Shown in pieces: positions 1 through 9,422 of a stretch of 25,320 nucleotides of DNA (the stretch's first letter is position 1; each line of letters begins with the position of its first letter). The position numbers were made by a program, and so were the translations under genes. This DNA comes from CAZOBJ01 sp964577825 (GTDB taxonomy: Bacteria; Planctomycetota; SZUA-567; JAFGNG01), in NCBI GenBank assembly GCA_964577825.1, contig CAZOBJ010000040.1, forward strand, positions 1-25,320. The letters are read 5' to 3'. Under the pieces are notes generated by a model. The model had not been told where the DNA came from. It did no database searches and saw nothing but the letters and a program-made list of their open reading frames with translations.

Positions 1-1
1 G

Positions 2-604
2 GAGCAGGGCAAGAACCTGCTGTACAACGCAAGCTTTGAGCAATGCACCTACTTCGGCAGACTGGACTACTGGATGGTGGAGAACTACACCTCCGACCTC
101 GACCAGCGCATGGAGCTCTACGAGCAAGTCGACCTGGAAGACGCCTACCACGGCGACAAGGCGGGCCGCGCAGGCTGGTACGCAGACAGGCCTCCGCAAC
201 GAGAGACCTTCCGCAATCTGGCGCAGCGGGGCGAGCTCGACTTCGGTCAGAACTACGTGTTCAGCGTCTACCTGAAGGCCGACCGCGAGGACGTACCCGC
301 GACCTTGATGCTTGTGGACCTCAGTCGGATCGGCCAGGTGGCCCCACCTCAGTTCCAGGACGTCACCGTGGGGACGCAGTGGCAGCGCTACGCCCTGCGG
401 GCCCCGCTGAAGGACCGGGGGTTCGACGGCAAGAAGCCGTTCGAGGTGGGCGTGCGCGTGAACACCAGGGCCAACATCCTGGTCGATGCGGCCCAGCTCG
501 AGATGGGCACGGAGGCCACTGCGTTCGAGGTGGACGGATATCGTGCCATGGATCTAGGGCCCGAGTACAGCCGGGAGGCCCTGCTGGGCGAACGTGACGA
601 GTGA
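2..604 (+). CDS. C-terminal fragment of secreted CBM9/TIM-barrel/jelly-roll family protein (5'-truncated by window edge)
   Basis: The frame is open from the first complete codon and ends at TGA 602-604, so only about the last 200 residues are present. They match the last jelly-roll module of the next two genes: a start like NLLYNASFEQCTYFG, the TSDLDQR segment, LEDAYHGDKAGRAGW, FSVYLKADREDVP, and the ending FEVDGYRAMDLGPEYSRE. The module resembles CBM4/9-type carbohydrate-binding jelly rolls (family inference). It shares TSDLDQR and a near-identical DNA stretch over the DAYHGD codons with the copy at 694-4347, so these two look like the closest pair. The gene ends 89 bases before the next start. 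The rest of the protein lies outside the window, and no function is shown by this piece alone. Confidence 0.9.
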   Translation, partial: EQGKNLLYNASFEQCTYFGRLDYWMVENYTSDLDQRMELYEQVDLEDAYHGDKAGRAGWYADRPPQRETFRNLAQRGELDFGQNYVFSVYLKADREDVPATLMLVDLSRIGQVAPPQFQDVTVGTQWQRYALRAPLKDRGFDGKKPFEVGVRVNTRANILVDAAQLEMGTEATAFEVDGYRAMDLGPEYSREALLGERDE

Positions 605-693
605 ATCCGCGCCTGCGGGCAAGCGGAACGTTGCGCCGGAAAGATAGAGCGGGCTTCGGCGCCCGAGGATCGGGTAACCGGGAGGACGAGACT

Positions 694-3600
694 ATGCGCA
701 TGTGGCGAACGCTGGCGGCCGGGATCCTGGGGATGACCCTGCTGGCGTGGGCGAACGCAGGGGAGACGATCACGGTCCCGCAGGTGCAGACGGGCCCGCG
801 GGTCGACGGCACGCTCCGCGACGGGGTGTGGGCCGAGGCCGCTGTGACCGACGGCTTCCGCGTGCTCGGGACCCGGGACCCCGCGCCCGCACGGACCGAG
901 GCGCGCCTGTGCGCCACGGACGAGATGCTCTACGTCGGGTTCCGGTGCCTGGAGCCGGACGGCAAGGTGGCCGCGCGCAACACCGGCCATACGGCCCCGG
1001 ATCAGGACGACTCGGTCGAGGTCTTCCTCGGGCCGCGCCAGGGCGCGGGAGACTATGCCCACTTCATGCTGGGCGCGGGCGGGGCGTTTTTCGAGCAGAA
1101 GATCGAGGGCGGCGACCGCGACCGGCTGTGGCGTACGCCCTGGGTGCACGCGGTGGTCCGGGACCAGGAGGGATGGACCGCGGAGCTGGGGATCCCGCTG
1201 TACGTGGTGGGTGCGGGAACGATCGGCGAGGCGCCCCTGGCCCTGAATCTCACGCGCAACCGCACCACGGACCAGGGTCTGGCGTTCTACACCTGGGCGG
1301 ACCTGAAGCGCAGCTTCCATGATCCGGAATCCTTCGGCGCGCTCGCCGGCTTGGCCGGGCAAGAGGTCGCGCCCGCGTTCGTGCCCATGGTGGCCAGTGC
1401 CACCGCGCTGAGCTACGAGATCCGTCCCGAAGGCTTCGCCTACGTGGTGCGCGTGGAACTCGTGAACTCCGGCGGCAAGGCGGGTACGGCCACGCTACGG
1501 CTCGAGGACGAGCTTGAGGGCCGTCCTGCGCAAGAACGCACGCGCACGGTGGACCTGTCGCCGGTGCTGCACCACACTGTGCGCTGGCAGGTGCCGGTGG
1601 CGGAACTCGGCCGGCGCAGCGCGCGGGTGCGGGTCCAAGGCCGCGCGGTCGAGTGGACCGAGGTGGCCGGCACGGAAGGCCTGCAGAGCATCAAGGTGTA
1701 CACGGATCGCAGCTACTACACGACGGAGGCGCAGGCCCGGCTCGTTTGCGCCGCCGTATTCGGCCAGGCGCATGCCCGACAGGCCGGGTTCTCCCTGACA
1801 GCCGAGGTGACCGGGCGCGGGGGCGAAATGGTCCACCAGGGCGCGTTCGCGCAGCCGGGCCGGCGGTCGATGCACGCGGTGCCGATCGAGGATCTGGCGC
1901 CGGGTGCGTACACCGCGACCGTGACCCTGCGCGACGGCGAGGGCGACGAGGTCGCGCAGTCCACATGCGAGCTCATCAAGCGTCCGCCGGGCCCGTCGAC
2001 CACGGTCAAGTTCGACCACATCGACAACCAACTCCTGGTCGACGGGGAGCCCTTTTTCCCCGTGGGGTACATGTACACGGGCGGCGTGTGGACCCCACAG
2101 ACCATGAAGAAGCTCAGCGACGGGGGTGTGAACTGCCTCGTGCGCTGGAGCGGGGTCATCGGCGGCGGCGCCCAGACCGAGGAGGCCCAGGCCCGGATGG
2201 CCGTGGAGGCCGCGCTCGCGAACCGGTACGGCATCAAGTCGTTCCTGCCCCTGGCCGCATTCGGCCCACGGTTCAACTACGGCATGAGCATGGACGAGAT
2301 CGACGAGCGGCTGGATACGCTCCTGGAGGCCCTGCCCGAGGCCCTGCGCCGGTACCGCGGCATTGACGGCGTGATCGGCTACTACGGCCTGGACGAGCCG
2401 CCGACACGGTACTACGAGCTCGCCCGGCGGCTGTACCTCACCTTCCAGCAAGGGGACCCCTATCGCATCCTGTACGGCTCGAGCTGGCGCGACTGGGAGC
2501 CGGAGGCGTATGAGCTCTACGACCTGTTGGGCCGCCACGGCTACTGGATGCCGTATGAGTTCTACAGTCCCAACAAGCTGGCGCGCCGCTGCACGCCTAT
2601 GCGAGAGCTCGCCGCACGGTTCCACAAACCGTTCGTGGCCACGCCCCAGGGCTGCTGGCGCGAGGAGACGCGCAAGATCACGCCGCACGAGATGCGGATG
2701 AGCTACTACGTGCCCCTGATCCAGGGCGCCAAGGCGCTCATCATTTTCGTGTACAGGGACGACATCCACCCGGCGGAGTGGAAGGCGGCGACGGAGATCT
2801 TCTCCGAGGTGAACGCGTTGGCCCCCGTCCTGCTGGAGGAAAGTCCGCCGCAGAACGTGACCTGCAACCTGGCCGCCGAGCCCGGGGTCGCCGTGCTTCC
2901 GCCGGGCCCAGCGGCCGCGGAGACCGACTTCCAGCCTGTGATGCAGGAGTCGGGCACCGTGGAGCTGCCGGCCGTGCAGGTGCTCGTCAAGAACCATCCG
3001 GACGGCGGCGAGGTGATCTTGGCGGCCAACAGCGCGAATCGGCCGCGCGAGGTGCAGTATACGCTCAGTTCTCTCACCGCGGACAGCCGAGTGGTGAACT
3101 TCTTCGACCCGGCGAAGACCTACGAGCGCCTGGGAGAGGCGGGATTCAGCGACCGGCTGGAAGGCTGGGGCGTCCGCGTGTACCGGACGCTCAACACCGA
3201 CCGCGCGCCCGACGACGCTGTGCGCATGGCCGTGAACGTCGTTGACCAAGCGCCTGCCGAGGCCCGGCAGCCGACCGAGGCCCGGGCCGCGAATGTGCTC
3301 GCCGATGCGCACCCGGGGTTCGAGACCGAGGCCCTGGGCGAGCGATGGTCCGTGTTCGCGGACACGAAGGCCCAGATCGTCACGGACGATCCGGCCGAGG
3401 GCGAACGCGCGCTGGCCATGGAGTCCAATCCGGACGGTTGGGCACGGGTCGACCTGCGCAAAGTTCCTCTGGCGGCGAATGCGCGGTACGAATTCTCGTT
3501 CCAGTATCGCAACGCGTTCACAGCGGGCCGAGAGACGGCGCACGCCTTGGTGCTTGTTCCCGGACAACATGACACACCGCCGCGTATCCGCGTGGACACG

Positions 3601-4347
3601 CCGCTCGTGCAGGAGGACTGGGACAGGTTCAGTCGGCAGTTCACCACCGAGGACGCGGTGACCGCCTCGATCATGTTCCGCCGCCAGGGCGGGCAGGGCA
3701 GCTGCTGGATCGACGACCTGCGCATTGTGCGTCTTGATGAGCCCGGGAGGGAAGAGCACCCCAAGAACCTGCTCAACAACGCGAGCTTCGAGCAGTGCAC
3801 CTACTTCGGCAAGCCGGACTGGTGGCTCGTGCGCGAGTTCACGTCGGACTTGGACCAGCGGCTCAAGACCCATGAATACGTAAGTCTGGAAGACGCCTAC
3901 CACGGCGACCAGTCGTGCCGCGCCGGCTGGTTCGCACAGCGCGAGCCGAACACGCAACTGCACAACGTGGCCCAGCGGGGCACACTCGACTTCGGCCACA
4001 ACTATGTGTTCAGCATCTACCTGAAGGCCGACCGCGAGGACGCGCCCGTGACGCTGTACTTCGTGGACCGCACGCGGTTCGGCAAGGTGGCCCCGACGTT
4101 TTCCAGGCGCGTCAGCGTGGGAACAGAGTGGAGGCGGTACGCGCTCCAGGTTCCCTTGAAGGACCAGGGCTTCGAGGGCGAGCGAGGCTTCGAGGTCGCG
4201 ATAGGCCTCAACTACCAGGCCGATGTCGTGGTTGATGCGGCCCAGCTCGAGGTGGGCGCGGAGCCCACCGCGTTCGAGGTCGATGACTACCGGGCCGTGG
4301 ACCTGGGACTCGAGTACAGCCGCGAAGTCGTCCTGGGAGAGGAGTAA
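694..4347 (+). CDS. Secreted multidomain glycosidase-like protein (CBM9-like, TIM barrel, two CBM4/9-like domains), copy A
   Basis: Codes for 1217 aa. ATG 694 is chosen over the upstream in-frame GTG 601 because it has GGAGG at 681-685 and begins a clear signal peptide (MRMWRTLAAGILGMTLLAWANA, cut near residue 22). Domains: CBM9-like sugar-binding domain about 28-220 (VDGTLRDGVWAEA start); two Ig-like beta modules about 230-435; TIM-barrel domain about 445-730 opening LLVDGEPFFPVGY and holding GVIGYYGLDEP (D567, E568) and IQGAKALIIFVY; a beta module about 757-840; two jelly rolls about 866-1013 and 1026-1205. In clan GH-A folds the strand-4 acidic residue is acid/base, so E568 is the candidate. 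The strand-7 position reads TPQG (Q652), not Glu. It probably acts on or binds an extracellular glycan. Catalysis is unproven, and it could be a binding protein only. Paralogues lie on both sides. Confidence 0.88.
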   Translation: MRMWRTLAAGILGMTLLAWANAGETITVPQVQTGPRVDGTLRDGVWAEAAVTDGFRVLGTRDPAPARTEARLCATDEMLYVGFRCLEPDGKVAARNTGHTAPDQDDSVEVFLGPRQGAGDYAHFMLGAGGAFFEQKIEGGDRDRLWRTPWVHAVVRDQEGWTAELGIPLYVVGAGTIGEAPLALNLTRNRTTDQGLAFYTWADLKRSFHDPESFGALAGLAGQEVAPAFVPMVASATALSYEIRPEGFAYVVRVELVNSGGKAGTATLRLEDELEGRPAQERTRTVDLSPVLHHTVRWQVPVAELGRRSARVRVQGRAVEWTEVAGTEGLQSIKVYTDRSYYTTEAQARLVCAAVFGQAHARQAGFSLTAEVTGRGGEMVHQGAFAQPGRRSMHAVPIEDLAPGAYTATVTLRDGEGDEVAQSTCELIKRPPGPSTTVKFDHIDNQLLVDGEPFFPVGYMYTGGVWTPQTMKKLSDGGVNCLVRWSGVIGGGAQTEEAQARMAVEAALANRYGIKSFLPLAAFGPRFNYGMSMDEIDERLDTLLEALPEALRRYRGIDGVIGYYGLDEPPTRYYELARRLYLTFQQGDPYRILYGSSWRDWEPEAYELYDLLGRHGYWMPYEFYSPNKLARRCTPMRELAARFHKPFVATPQGCWREETRKITPHEMRMSYYVPLIQGAKALIIFVYRDDIHPAEWKAATEIFSEVNALAPVLLEESPPQNVTCNLAAEPGVAVLPPGPAAAETDFQPVMQESGTVELPAVQVLVKNHPDGGEVILAANSANRPREVQYTLSSLTADSRVVNFFDPAKTYERLGEAGFSDRLEGWGVRVYRTLNTDRAPDDAVRMAVNVVDQAPAEARQPTEARAANVLADAHPGFETEALGERWSVFADTKAQIVTDDPAEGERALAMESNPDGWARVDLRKVPLAANARYEFSFQYRNAFTAGRETAHALVLVPGQHDTPPRIRVDTPLVQEDWDRFSRQFTTEDAVTASIMFRRQGGQGSCWIDDLRIVRLDEPGREEHPKNLLNNASFEQCTYFGKPDWWLVREFTSDLDQRLKTHEYVSLEDAYHGDQSCRAGWFAQREPNTQLHNVAQRGTLDFGHNYVFSIYLKADREDAPVTLYFVDRTRFGKVAPTFSRRVSVGTEWRRYALQVPLKDQGFEGERGFEVAIGLNYQADVVVDAAQLEVGAEPTAFEVDDYRAVDLGLEYSREVVLGEE

Positions 4348-4442
4348 CGCTCGTCGGGAAGCGTGTGGATGGACGGACGAGCGCGTGGCGCGTTCGAGAT
4401 ATGGTCAGGGCCATTCAGCCCGTCGAAGGGGAGGAGAGGGAG

Positions 4443-7400
4443 ATGAACTTCGCGCGAATGTGTCTGGACTGTCTCCTGTGCATGGGCCTCTTGGTTGGGG
4501 CGAATGCAGGAGAGACGATCACCCCGCCGCACGTGGACACGGCGCCGCAGGTGGACGGATCGCTTGAGGACGCGGCGTGGGCGGAGGCCGCGGCGACCGG
4601 AGCGTTCCACGCGCTCGGGCCCACGCGGGGCGAGCCCGTGGACACCCGGGCGCGCGTGTGCGTGGCCGACGACATGCTCTACATCGCGTTCCGGTGCATG
4701 GATCCGGACGGCGAGGTGGTCGCAGAGCACACCGGCCACACTGCCCCGAGCCGCGACGATACGGTGGAGGTGTTTCTCGGTCCGCGCCAGGGAGGTGCTA
4801 ACTACGCGCACTTCCGCCTGGGCGCGGGCGGGGCCTTCTTCGAGCAGATGGTGGCAGGCGGCGACAAGGATCGGCTATGGCGTACTCCCTGGTTGCACGC
4901 GGTGGCCACGGGCGACGAGGGCTGGACCGCGGAGGTCGGCATCCCCCTGTACGTGCTGGGCAGCGGGACAATCGGCGAGGCGCCGCTTGCGTTCAACCTG
5001 ACCCGCTCCCATGCCGCAGGCGGGGGCAACATGGAGCACTACACCTGGACGGTGCTCAAGGGCATGTTCCACGATCCGGACAACTTCGGCGGCCTCCTGG
5101 GCCTGGCCGGGCACGGAGTGGAGCCCGCATGCGTTCCCATGATCGCCCGGGCGACCGCGCTCAACTACGAGGTGAGCGCCGAAGGGTTCGGCTACCTGGT
5201 GCGCGTGAATCTGGTGAACTCCGGCGGCAAGGCGGGCACGTCCACGCTGCGCCTGATCGACGAGGTCGAAGGCGGCACACCGGAGGAACGCACCCGCACC
5301 GTGAAGGTGACCGCAGAGGAGCACCAGACCGTGCGCTGGCAGGTGCCCGTAGACCGGCTGGGCGCGCGCACTGCGCGCATTCGGGTCCACGACGGCGCGC
5401 AGGCCGCGTGGATCGAGGTCGAGGATGCCCAAAGCCTCCAGTGCATCAAGGCCTATCCCGGCCGCAGCTACTACACGACCGAGCAGGAGGCGCAGATCCT
5501 GTGCGTGGGCGTGTTCGACGAGGCCCAGGCCGAAGCGGCCGGGTTCGAGCTTGCCGTGCAGGTCACCGAACCCCGTGGGGAGGCCGTCCATGAGGGTGTA
5601 TTCACTGAGGTGGGACGACGCTCCCTGCACGCGGTGCCGATCGAGGACCTGGCGCCGGACGCCTACACGGCGACCGTGACCCTGCGCGACGCCGAGGGCA
5701 AGACCGTGGCCCAAGCGGCCTGCGAGCTCGCCAAGCGCCCGCCGGGTCCGGCCACGGCGGTGAAGTTCGACCACATCAAGAGCCAGCTCTTGGTGGACGA
5801 CGAGCCCTTCTTCCCGGTCGGGTACATGGCCCGCAGCACCCCGTGGACTCCGCAAGAGCTCGCGATGTTCCGGGACGGTGGCGTCAACTGCCTGGTGTAC
5901 TGGAGCGGCGTTCTGGGGGGCACCGCCCAGAGTGAAGAAGCTCAGCATGAGCTTGTGCGGGAGTGTGCGCTTGTCAACCGGCATGGCATCAAGTTGTTCC
6001 TCCCCCTCCTGTCGTTTGGTCCAAACATCCGGTACGGCGTGGACGATATGGCCACAGGCATCGAGGAGCTTAACGAAGCGCTTCCTGCGGCCCTGCGCCG
6101 GTTCCGCGACGTGGAGGGCGTGATCGGGTACTACGGGCTCGACGAGCCGCCGCCGCGCTTTTACCAGTACGCCACCGAGTCGTACCGAATCCTCAAGAGC
6201 GTCGATCCGTACCGGCTCCTGTACAGCTCCAACTGCGGCGACTGGGAGCCGGTGGGGTATACCTTCTTCGACCTGCTGGGCCGCCACGGGTACTGGATGC
6301 CGTTCCTGCGCTTCAGCCCCAACAAGCTGGGCAGGCGCACCACGGTGATGCGCACCTTGGCCGAGCAGTATCACAGGCCGTTCGTGGCCACGCCGCAGGG
6401 GTTCTGGCGCGAAGAGTCGCGCGTCATTACACCTCATGAGATGCGCGCGAGCTACTATGTGCCCCTGATCCACGGGGCCAAGGGGCTGATCGTGTTCTGC
6501 TACAGCAAGGAGCGGTTCCACCCGGCGGAGTACAAGGCGGCCACCGAGGTGTTCCACGAAGTGCGGCAATTGGCGCCGGTCCTTCTGGAGCCCGATCCAC
6601 CGCAGAACGTGGTCTGTCGTCTGGATGGCGAGCCCGGCGGCCTGCCGCCGGAGCCGAAGCCGGCCCTCCTGGAGTTCGTGCCGCCGCTCGACAACTGGCA
6701 GGAGGTGGAGCTCGATCCTGTACAGGTGCTTGTCAAGAACCATCCCGAGGGCGGCGAGGTGATCCTGGTATCGAACACGGCGAACCAGCCCCGGGAGGTG
6801 GTCTATACGCTGAGCTCCCTGACCGCAGAGAGCCGTGTGGTGAACTTCTTCGAGCCGGCCAAGAGCTACGAGCGCGCGGGCGCGCAGGGGTTCGCCGACC
6901 GGCTGGAGGGCTGGGGCGTGCGCGTGTATCGCACCCTGGACACGAATCGTCCACCCGACGAGGGCGTGCGCATGGCCGTAAACATCGCGGACGCGGCCGG
7001 CCCGTTGGAGACCACGGCCGCCAATCTGCTCGCCGGCGCCACGCCCGGGTTCGAGGCCGCGGATCTGGCCGAGAACTGGGAGGTACGCGCGGACACGAAC
7101 GCGCGCATCGTGACCGACAACCCCGCCGAGGGCGAGCGGGCGCTGGCTGTGGACTCGAACCCCGAAGGCTGGGCCAGCGTCAGGCTCGACGGGGTTGCGC
7201 TTGAGCCCCAGTCGCGATATCGGGTTTCGTTCCAGTACCGCAATGCGTTCACCGCGGGCCAGGAAGCGGCCCAAGCGCTGGTGCTCGTGCCGGGAGAACA
7301 CGATACTCCGCCGCGCTTCGTGGTGGACACGCCCCTCGTGCAGGAGGACTGGGACGGCTTCAGCCAGGAGTTCACGACCGAGCAGGCGGTCGAGGTCTCG

Positions 7401-8093
7401 TTCCTGTTCCGCCGCCGGGGCGGGCAGGGGACGTTCTGGATCGACGACCTGCGCCTCGAACGCCTGGCGGACCTGACAGAGGCGCCGAAGAACCTGCTCA
7501 AGAACGCGAGCTTTGAGCAGTGCACGTACTTCGGCAAGACGGACTGGTGGATCGTGCGCGACACCACCGCGGACCAGGAACGCCATCTGCGCGCCTGGGA
7601 GCACGTGGTCGACACGGATGCGGTCCACGGGGACAAAGCGATCCGCGGCGGGTTCTGGCGGCCCACCGGTCCGGCCAGCGAGCGGTTCCGCAACTTGATG
7701 CAGTGGCCCAAGGGCGCGGAAGGCCTTCTCGACCTCGCCCAGAACTACGTATTCAGCATCTACCTGAAGGCAGACCGCGAGGACGTGCCGGTGAGCCTGT
7801 TCATAAGCGACGTAGACGAGTGGGTGGGCCGGGAGGGCGTCGCGGTCGCCAAGCAGGTGACCGTGGGCACCGAGTGGGCCCGGTACGTGGTCAAGGCGCC
7901 CTTCAAGGACCAGGGCCTCACGGGCGGGCGGCCCTTGCACGTCGCGGTGCGGGTCGAAGGCCAGGGCAACATCCTGGCCGACGCCGCCCAGCTCGAGGTG
8001 GGCACGGAGCCCACCCCGTTCGAGGTGGACGACTACCGCGCTCCGGACATCGGCCCGGCGTACAGCCGCGAGGCGGTCCTGGGCGAGGAGTAG
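4443..8093 (+). CDS. Secreted multidomain glycosidase-like protein, copy B
   Basis: Codes for 1216 aa. ATG 4443 has a strong GGGGAGGAG ribosome site ending about 8 bases upstream and starts a signal peptide (MNFARMCLDCLLCMGLLVGANAG). An in-frame start at 4365 would add 26 hydrophilic residues before it. The domain order is the same as in copy A: CBM9-like (VDGSLEDAAWAEA), two Ig-like modules, TIM barrel with GVIGYYGLDEP (E568) and TPQGFWRE (Q652), a beta module, and jelly rolls starting at AANLLAGATPGFE and NLLKNASFEQCTYFG. E568 and Q652 fall at exactly the same residue numbers as in copy A, so the two are full-length tandem duplicates. The last jelly roll differs from copy A (TTADQERHLRAW in place of TSDLDQR) and has an inserted loop. 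This suggests the C-terminal ligand site has diverged. It lies 95 bases after copy A and 128 bases before GH172. Confidence 0.88.
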   Translation: MNFARMCLDCLLCMGLLVGANAGETITPPHVDTAPQVDGSLEDAAWAEAAATGAFHALGPTRGEPVDTRARVCVADDMLYIAFRCMDPDGEVVAEHTGHTAPSRDDTVEVFLGPRQGGANYAHFRLGAGGAFFEQMVAGGDKDRLWRTPWLHAVATGDEGWTAEVGIPLYVLGSGTIGEAPLAFNLTRSHAAGGGNMEHYTWTVLKGMFHDPDNFGGLLGLAGHGVEPACVPMIARATALNYEVSAEGFGYLVRVNLVNSGGKAGTSTLRLIDEVEGGTPEERTRTVKVTAEEHQTVRWQVPVDRLGARTARIRVHDGAQAAWIEVEDAQSLQCIKAYPGRSYYTTEQEAQILCVGVFDEAQAEAAGFELAVQVTEPRGEAVHEGVFTEVGRRSLHAVPIEDLAPDAYTATVTLRDAEGKTVAQAACELAKRPPGPATAVKFDHIKSQLLVDDEPFFPVGYMARSTPWTPQELAMFRDGGVNCLVYWSGVLGGTAQSEEAQHELVRECALVNRHGIKLFLPLLSFGPNIRYGVDDMATGIEELNEALPAALRRFRDVEGVIGYYGLDEPPPRFYQYATESYRILKSVDPYRLLYSSNCGDWEPVGYTFFDLLGRHGYWMPFLRFSPNKLGRRTTVMRTLAEQYHRPFVATPQGFWREESRVITPHEMRASYYVPLIHGAKGLIVFCYSKERFHPAEYKAATEVFHEVRQLAPVLLEPDPPQNVVCRLDGEPGGLPPEPKPALLEFVPPLDNWQEVELDPVQVLVKNHPEGGEVILVSNTANQPREVVYTLSSLTAESRVVNFFEPAKSYERAGAQGFADRLEGWGVRVYRTLDTNRPPDEGVRMAVNIADAAGPLETTAANLLAGATPGFEAADLAENWEVRADTNARIVTDNPAEGERALAVDSNPEGWASVRLDGVALEPQSRYRVSFQYRNAFTAGQEAAQALVLVPGEHDTPPRFVVDTPLVQEDWDGFSQEFTTEQAVEVSFLFRRRGGQGTFWIDDLRLERLADLTEAPKNLLKNASFEQCTYFGKTDWWIVRDTTADQERHLRAWEHVVDTDAVHGDKAIRGGFWRPTGPASERFRNLMQWPKGAEGLLDLAQNYVFSIYLKADREDVPVSLFISDVDEWVGREGVAVAKQVTVGTEWARYVVKAPFKDQGLTGGRPLHVAVRVEGQGNILADAAQLEVGTEPTPFEVDDYRAPDIGPAYSREAVLGEE

Positions 8094-8221
8094 GCGCGGC
8101 CGAGCGCCGGTTCACTGAGGCTCCATGCCGCTCGCCGCGCCGCGCAGTGGGGGGCTCCGTGTGCGTTGGAGCGCCCTGGGACCGATATGGCCCGCGGAAG
8201 GGACCGGGCAAGGGAGACATC

Positions 8222-9388
8222 ATGTTTGAGCACCTGGCGACGTTGCGTGCGGGCCGCACCGGCCGGGCGTCCTCGTGGGACACCTCAGGCCGCAATTCGG
8301 ACGCCGAGACCATTGCGCCGGGCGAGGCCAAGGTCCTGGCCGACATCCAGGGCCCGGGGGCGATCACCCACCTCTGGCTTACCCAGCGCGCGGGCTACCG
8401 AGAATGCCTGTTGCGGATCACCTGGGACAACGCGCGCCGGCCCAGCGTGCGCGTGCCCCTGGGCGACTTCTTCTGCCTGGGGCACGGGATCGTCAACAGC
8501 TATCAGTCGCTTCTCTTCTCGGCCTCCACGCAGTTCAACAACCAGTTCGACAAGGGGTGCGCGCTCAACTGCTATGTGCCCATGCCGTTCCGCGAGCGCG
8601 CGCGCGTGGAGCTCGTGAACGAAGGCTCCGATCCCCAGCGCCAGTACTACTACGTGGACTACGAGCGGTACGAGGCCGCGCGCGAGGACGCGGGATACTT
8701 CCACGCCGAGTTCCGCCGCGCGAATCCGTTCCGCGGCTGGGGCCCCGAGATCCGGGTCAATACCCCCGAGGCGAACGCGGTCAACAAGGAACGCACCGCG
8801 TGGAAGAGCAACTACGTGATCCTGGAGACCAAGGGGCGCGGCCACTACATCGGGTGCAACCTGTCGGTGACGAACTTCCAGGGCACCTGGTGGGGCGAGG
8901 GCGACGACATGATCTGGGTCGACGGATACAAGTGGCCGCCCGACCTGCACGGCACCGGCAGTGAGGATTACCTCAACCAAGCCTGGGGCATGCAGGACAA
9001 CGCGTTCCTGCGCAACGGGTCGTCCATCTACGAGGGCAACACCGTGAGCCCGCCGGCCGGGCCCACCAGAGGGCTTGGCGGGTATCAGACGAGCTACGTG
9101 TTCCATGTGGAGAACCCGGTGCGCTTCGAGCGGGAGATCAAGGTCACCATCGAGCACGGACACGCCAACCATTTGGGCAACGAGATGGCGAGCGTGGCCT
9201 ATTGGTACGCGCACAAGCCCACGGCCGTCAAGGCACCCCCGCCCGTGGCCAAGCGCATGCCCGTGCTCCAGGACAACCAGGGCCGATGGCTCACGGACAA
9301 GCGCAACCAGTGCCCCGGACCGCGCGTCGAGCCTACCGCACAGATGAAGCGCCTGAAGGCCCGGTGGGCCAAAGAGCACGGTGCATGA
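8222..9388 (+). CDS. GH172-family (DUF2961) glycoside hydrolase
   Basis: Codes for 388 aa. ATG 8222 follows AGGGAG at 8211-8216. The protein opens in the way usual for DUF2961 (LATLRAGRTGRASSWDTSGRN, then DIQGPGAITHLWLT). It carries the family motif GTGSEDY at residues 244-250, with E248 a candidate catalytic acid and E271 (IYEGN) a possible partner. The family was renamed GH172 after a bifidobacterial difructose dianhydride I synthase/hydrolase was characterised. Mycobacterial-type D-arabinan-cleaving members are also known. Both use furanosides. No signal peptide is visible, unlike the large neighbours upstream, so it probably works on oligosaccharides already imported. It is followed after 34 bases by a dehydrogenase, starting a compact catabolic set. 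Family assignment is firm. The exact substrate (fructofuranose, arabinofuranose or another) cannot be told from sequence. Confidence 0.9.
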   Translation: MFEHLATLRAGRTGRASSWDTSGRNSDAETIAPGEAKVLADIQGPGAITHLWLTQRAGYRECLLRITWDNARRPSVRVPLGDFFCLGHGIVNSYQSLLFSASTQFNNQFDKGCALNCYVPMPFRERARVELVNEGSDPQRQYYYVDYERYEAAREDAGYFHAEFRRANPFRGWGPEIRVNTPEANAVNKERTAWKSNYVILETKGRGHYIGCNLSVTNFQGTWWGEGDDMIWVDGYKWPPDLHGTGSEDYLNQAWGMQDNAFLRNGSSIYEGNTVSPPAGPTRGLGGYQTSYVFHVENPVRFEREIKVTIEHGHANHLGNEMASVAYWYAHKPTAVKAPPPVAKRMPVLQDNQGRWLTDKRNQCPGPRVEPTAQMKRLKARWAKEHGA

Positions 9389-9422
9389 GCGCGCGACCGG
9401 AATGCGACGGAGAGACCCACAC

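Noticed and set aside
601..693. Upstream GTG start for copy A overlapping the stop of the preceding gene
   Set aside because: It would add 31 Arg/Gly-rich residues in front of a complete signal peptide, while ATG 694 has its own GGAGG site.
4875..7940. Very long open frame on the reverse strand opposite copy B, with similar ones at 1495-3999 and 18806-21361
   Set aside because: These mirror the + strand family copies and arise because high-GC codon use removes stops from the antisense frame. They have no recognisable motifs, and the + strand proteins carry clear domains and signal peptides.
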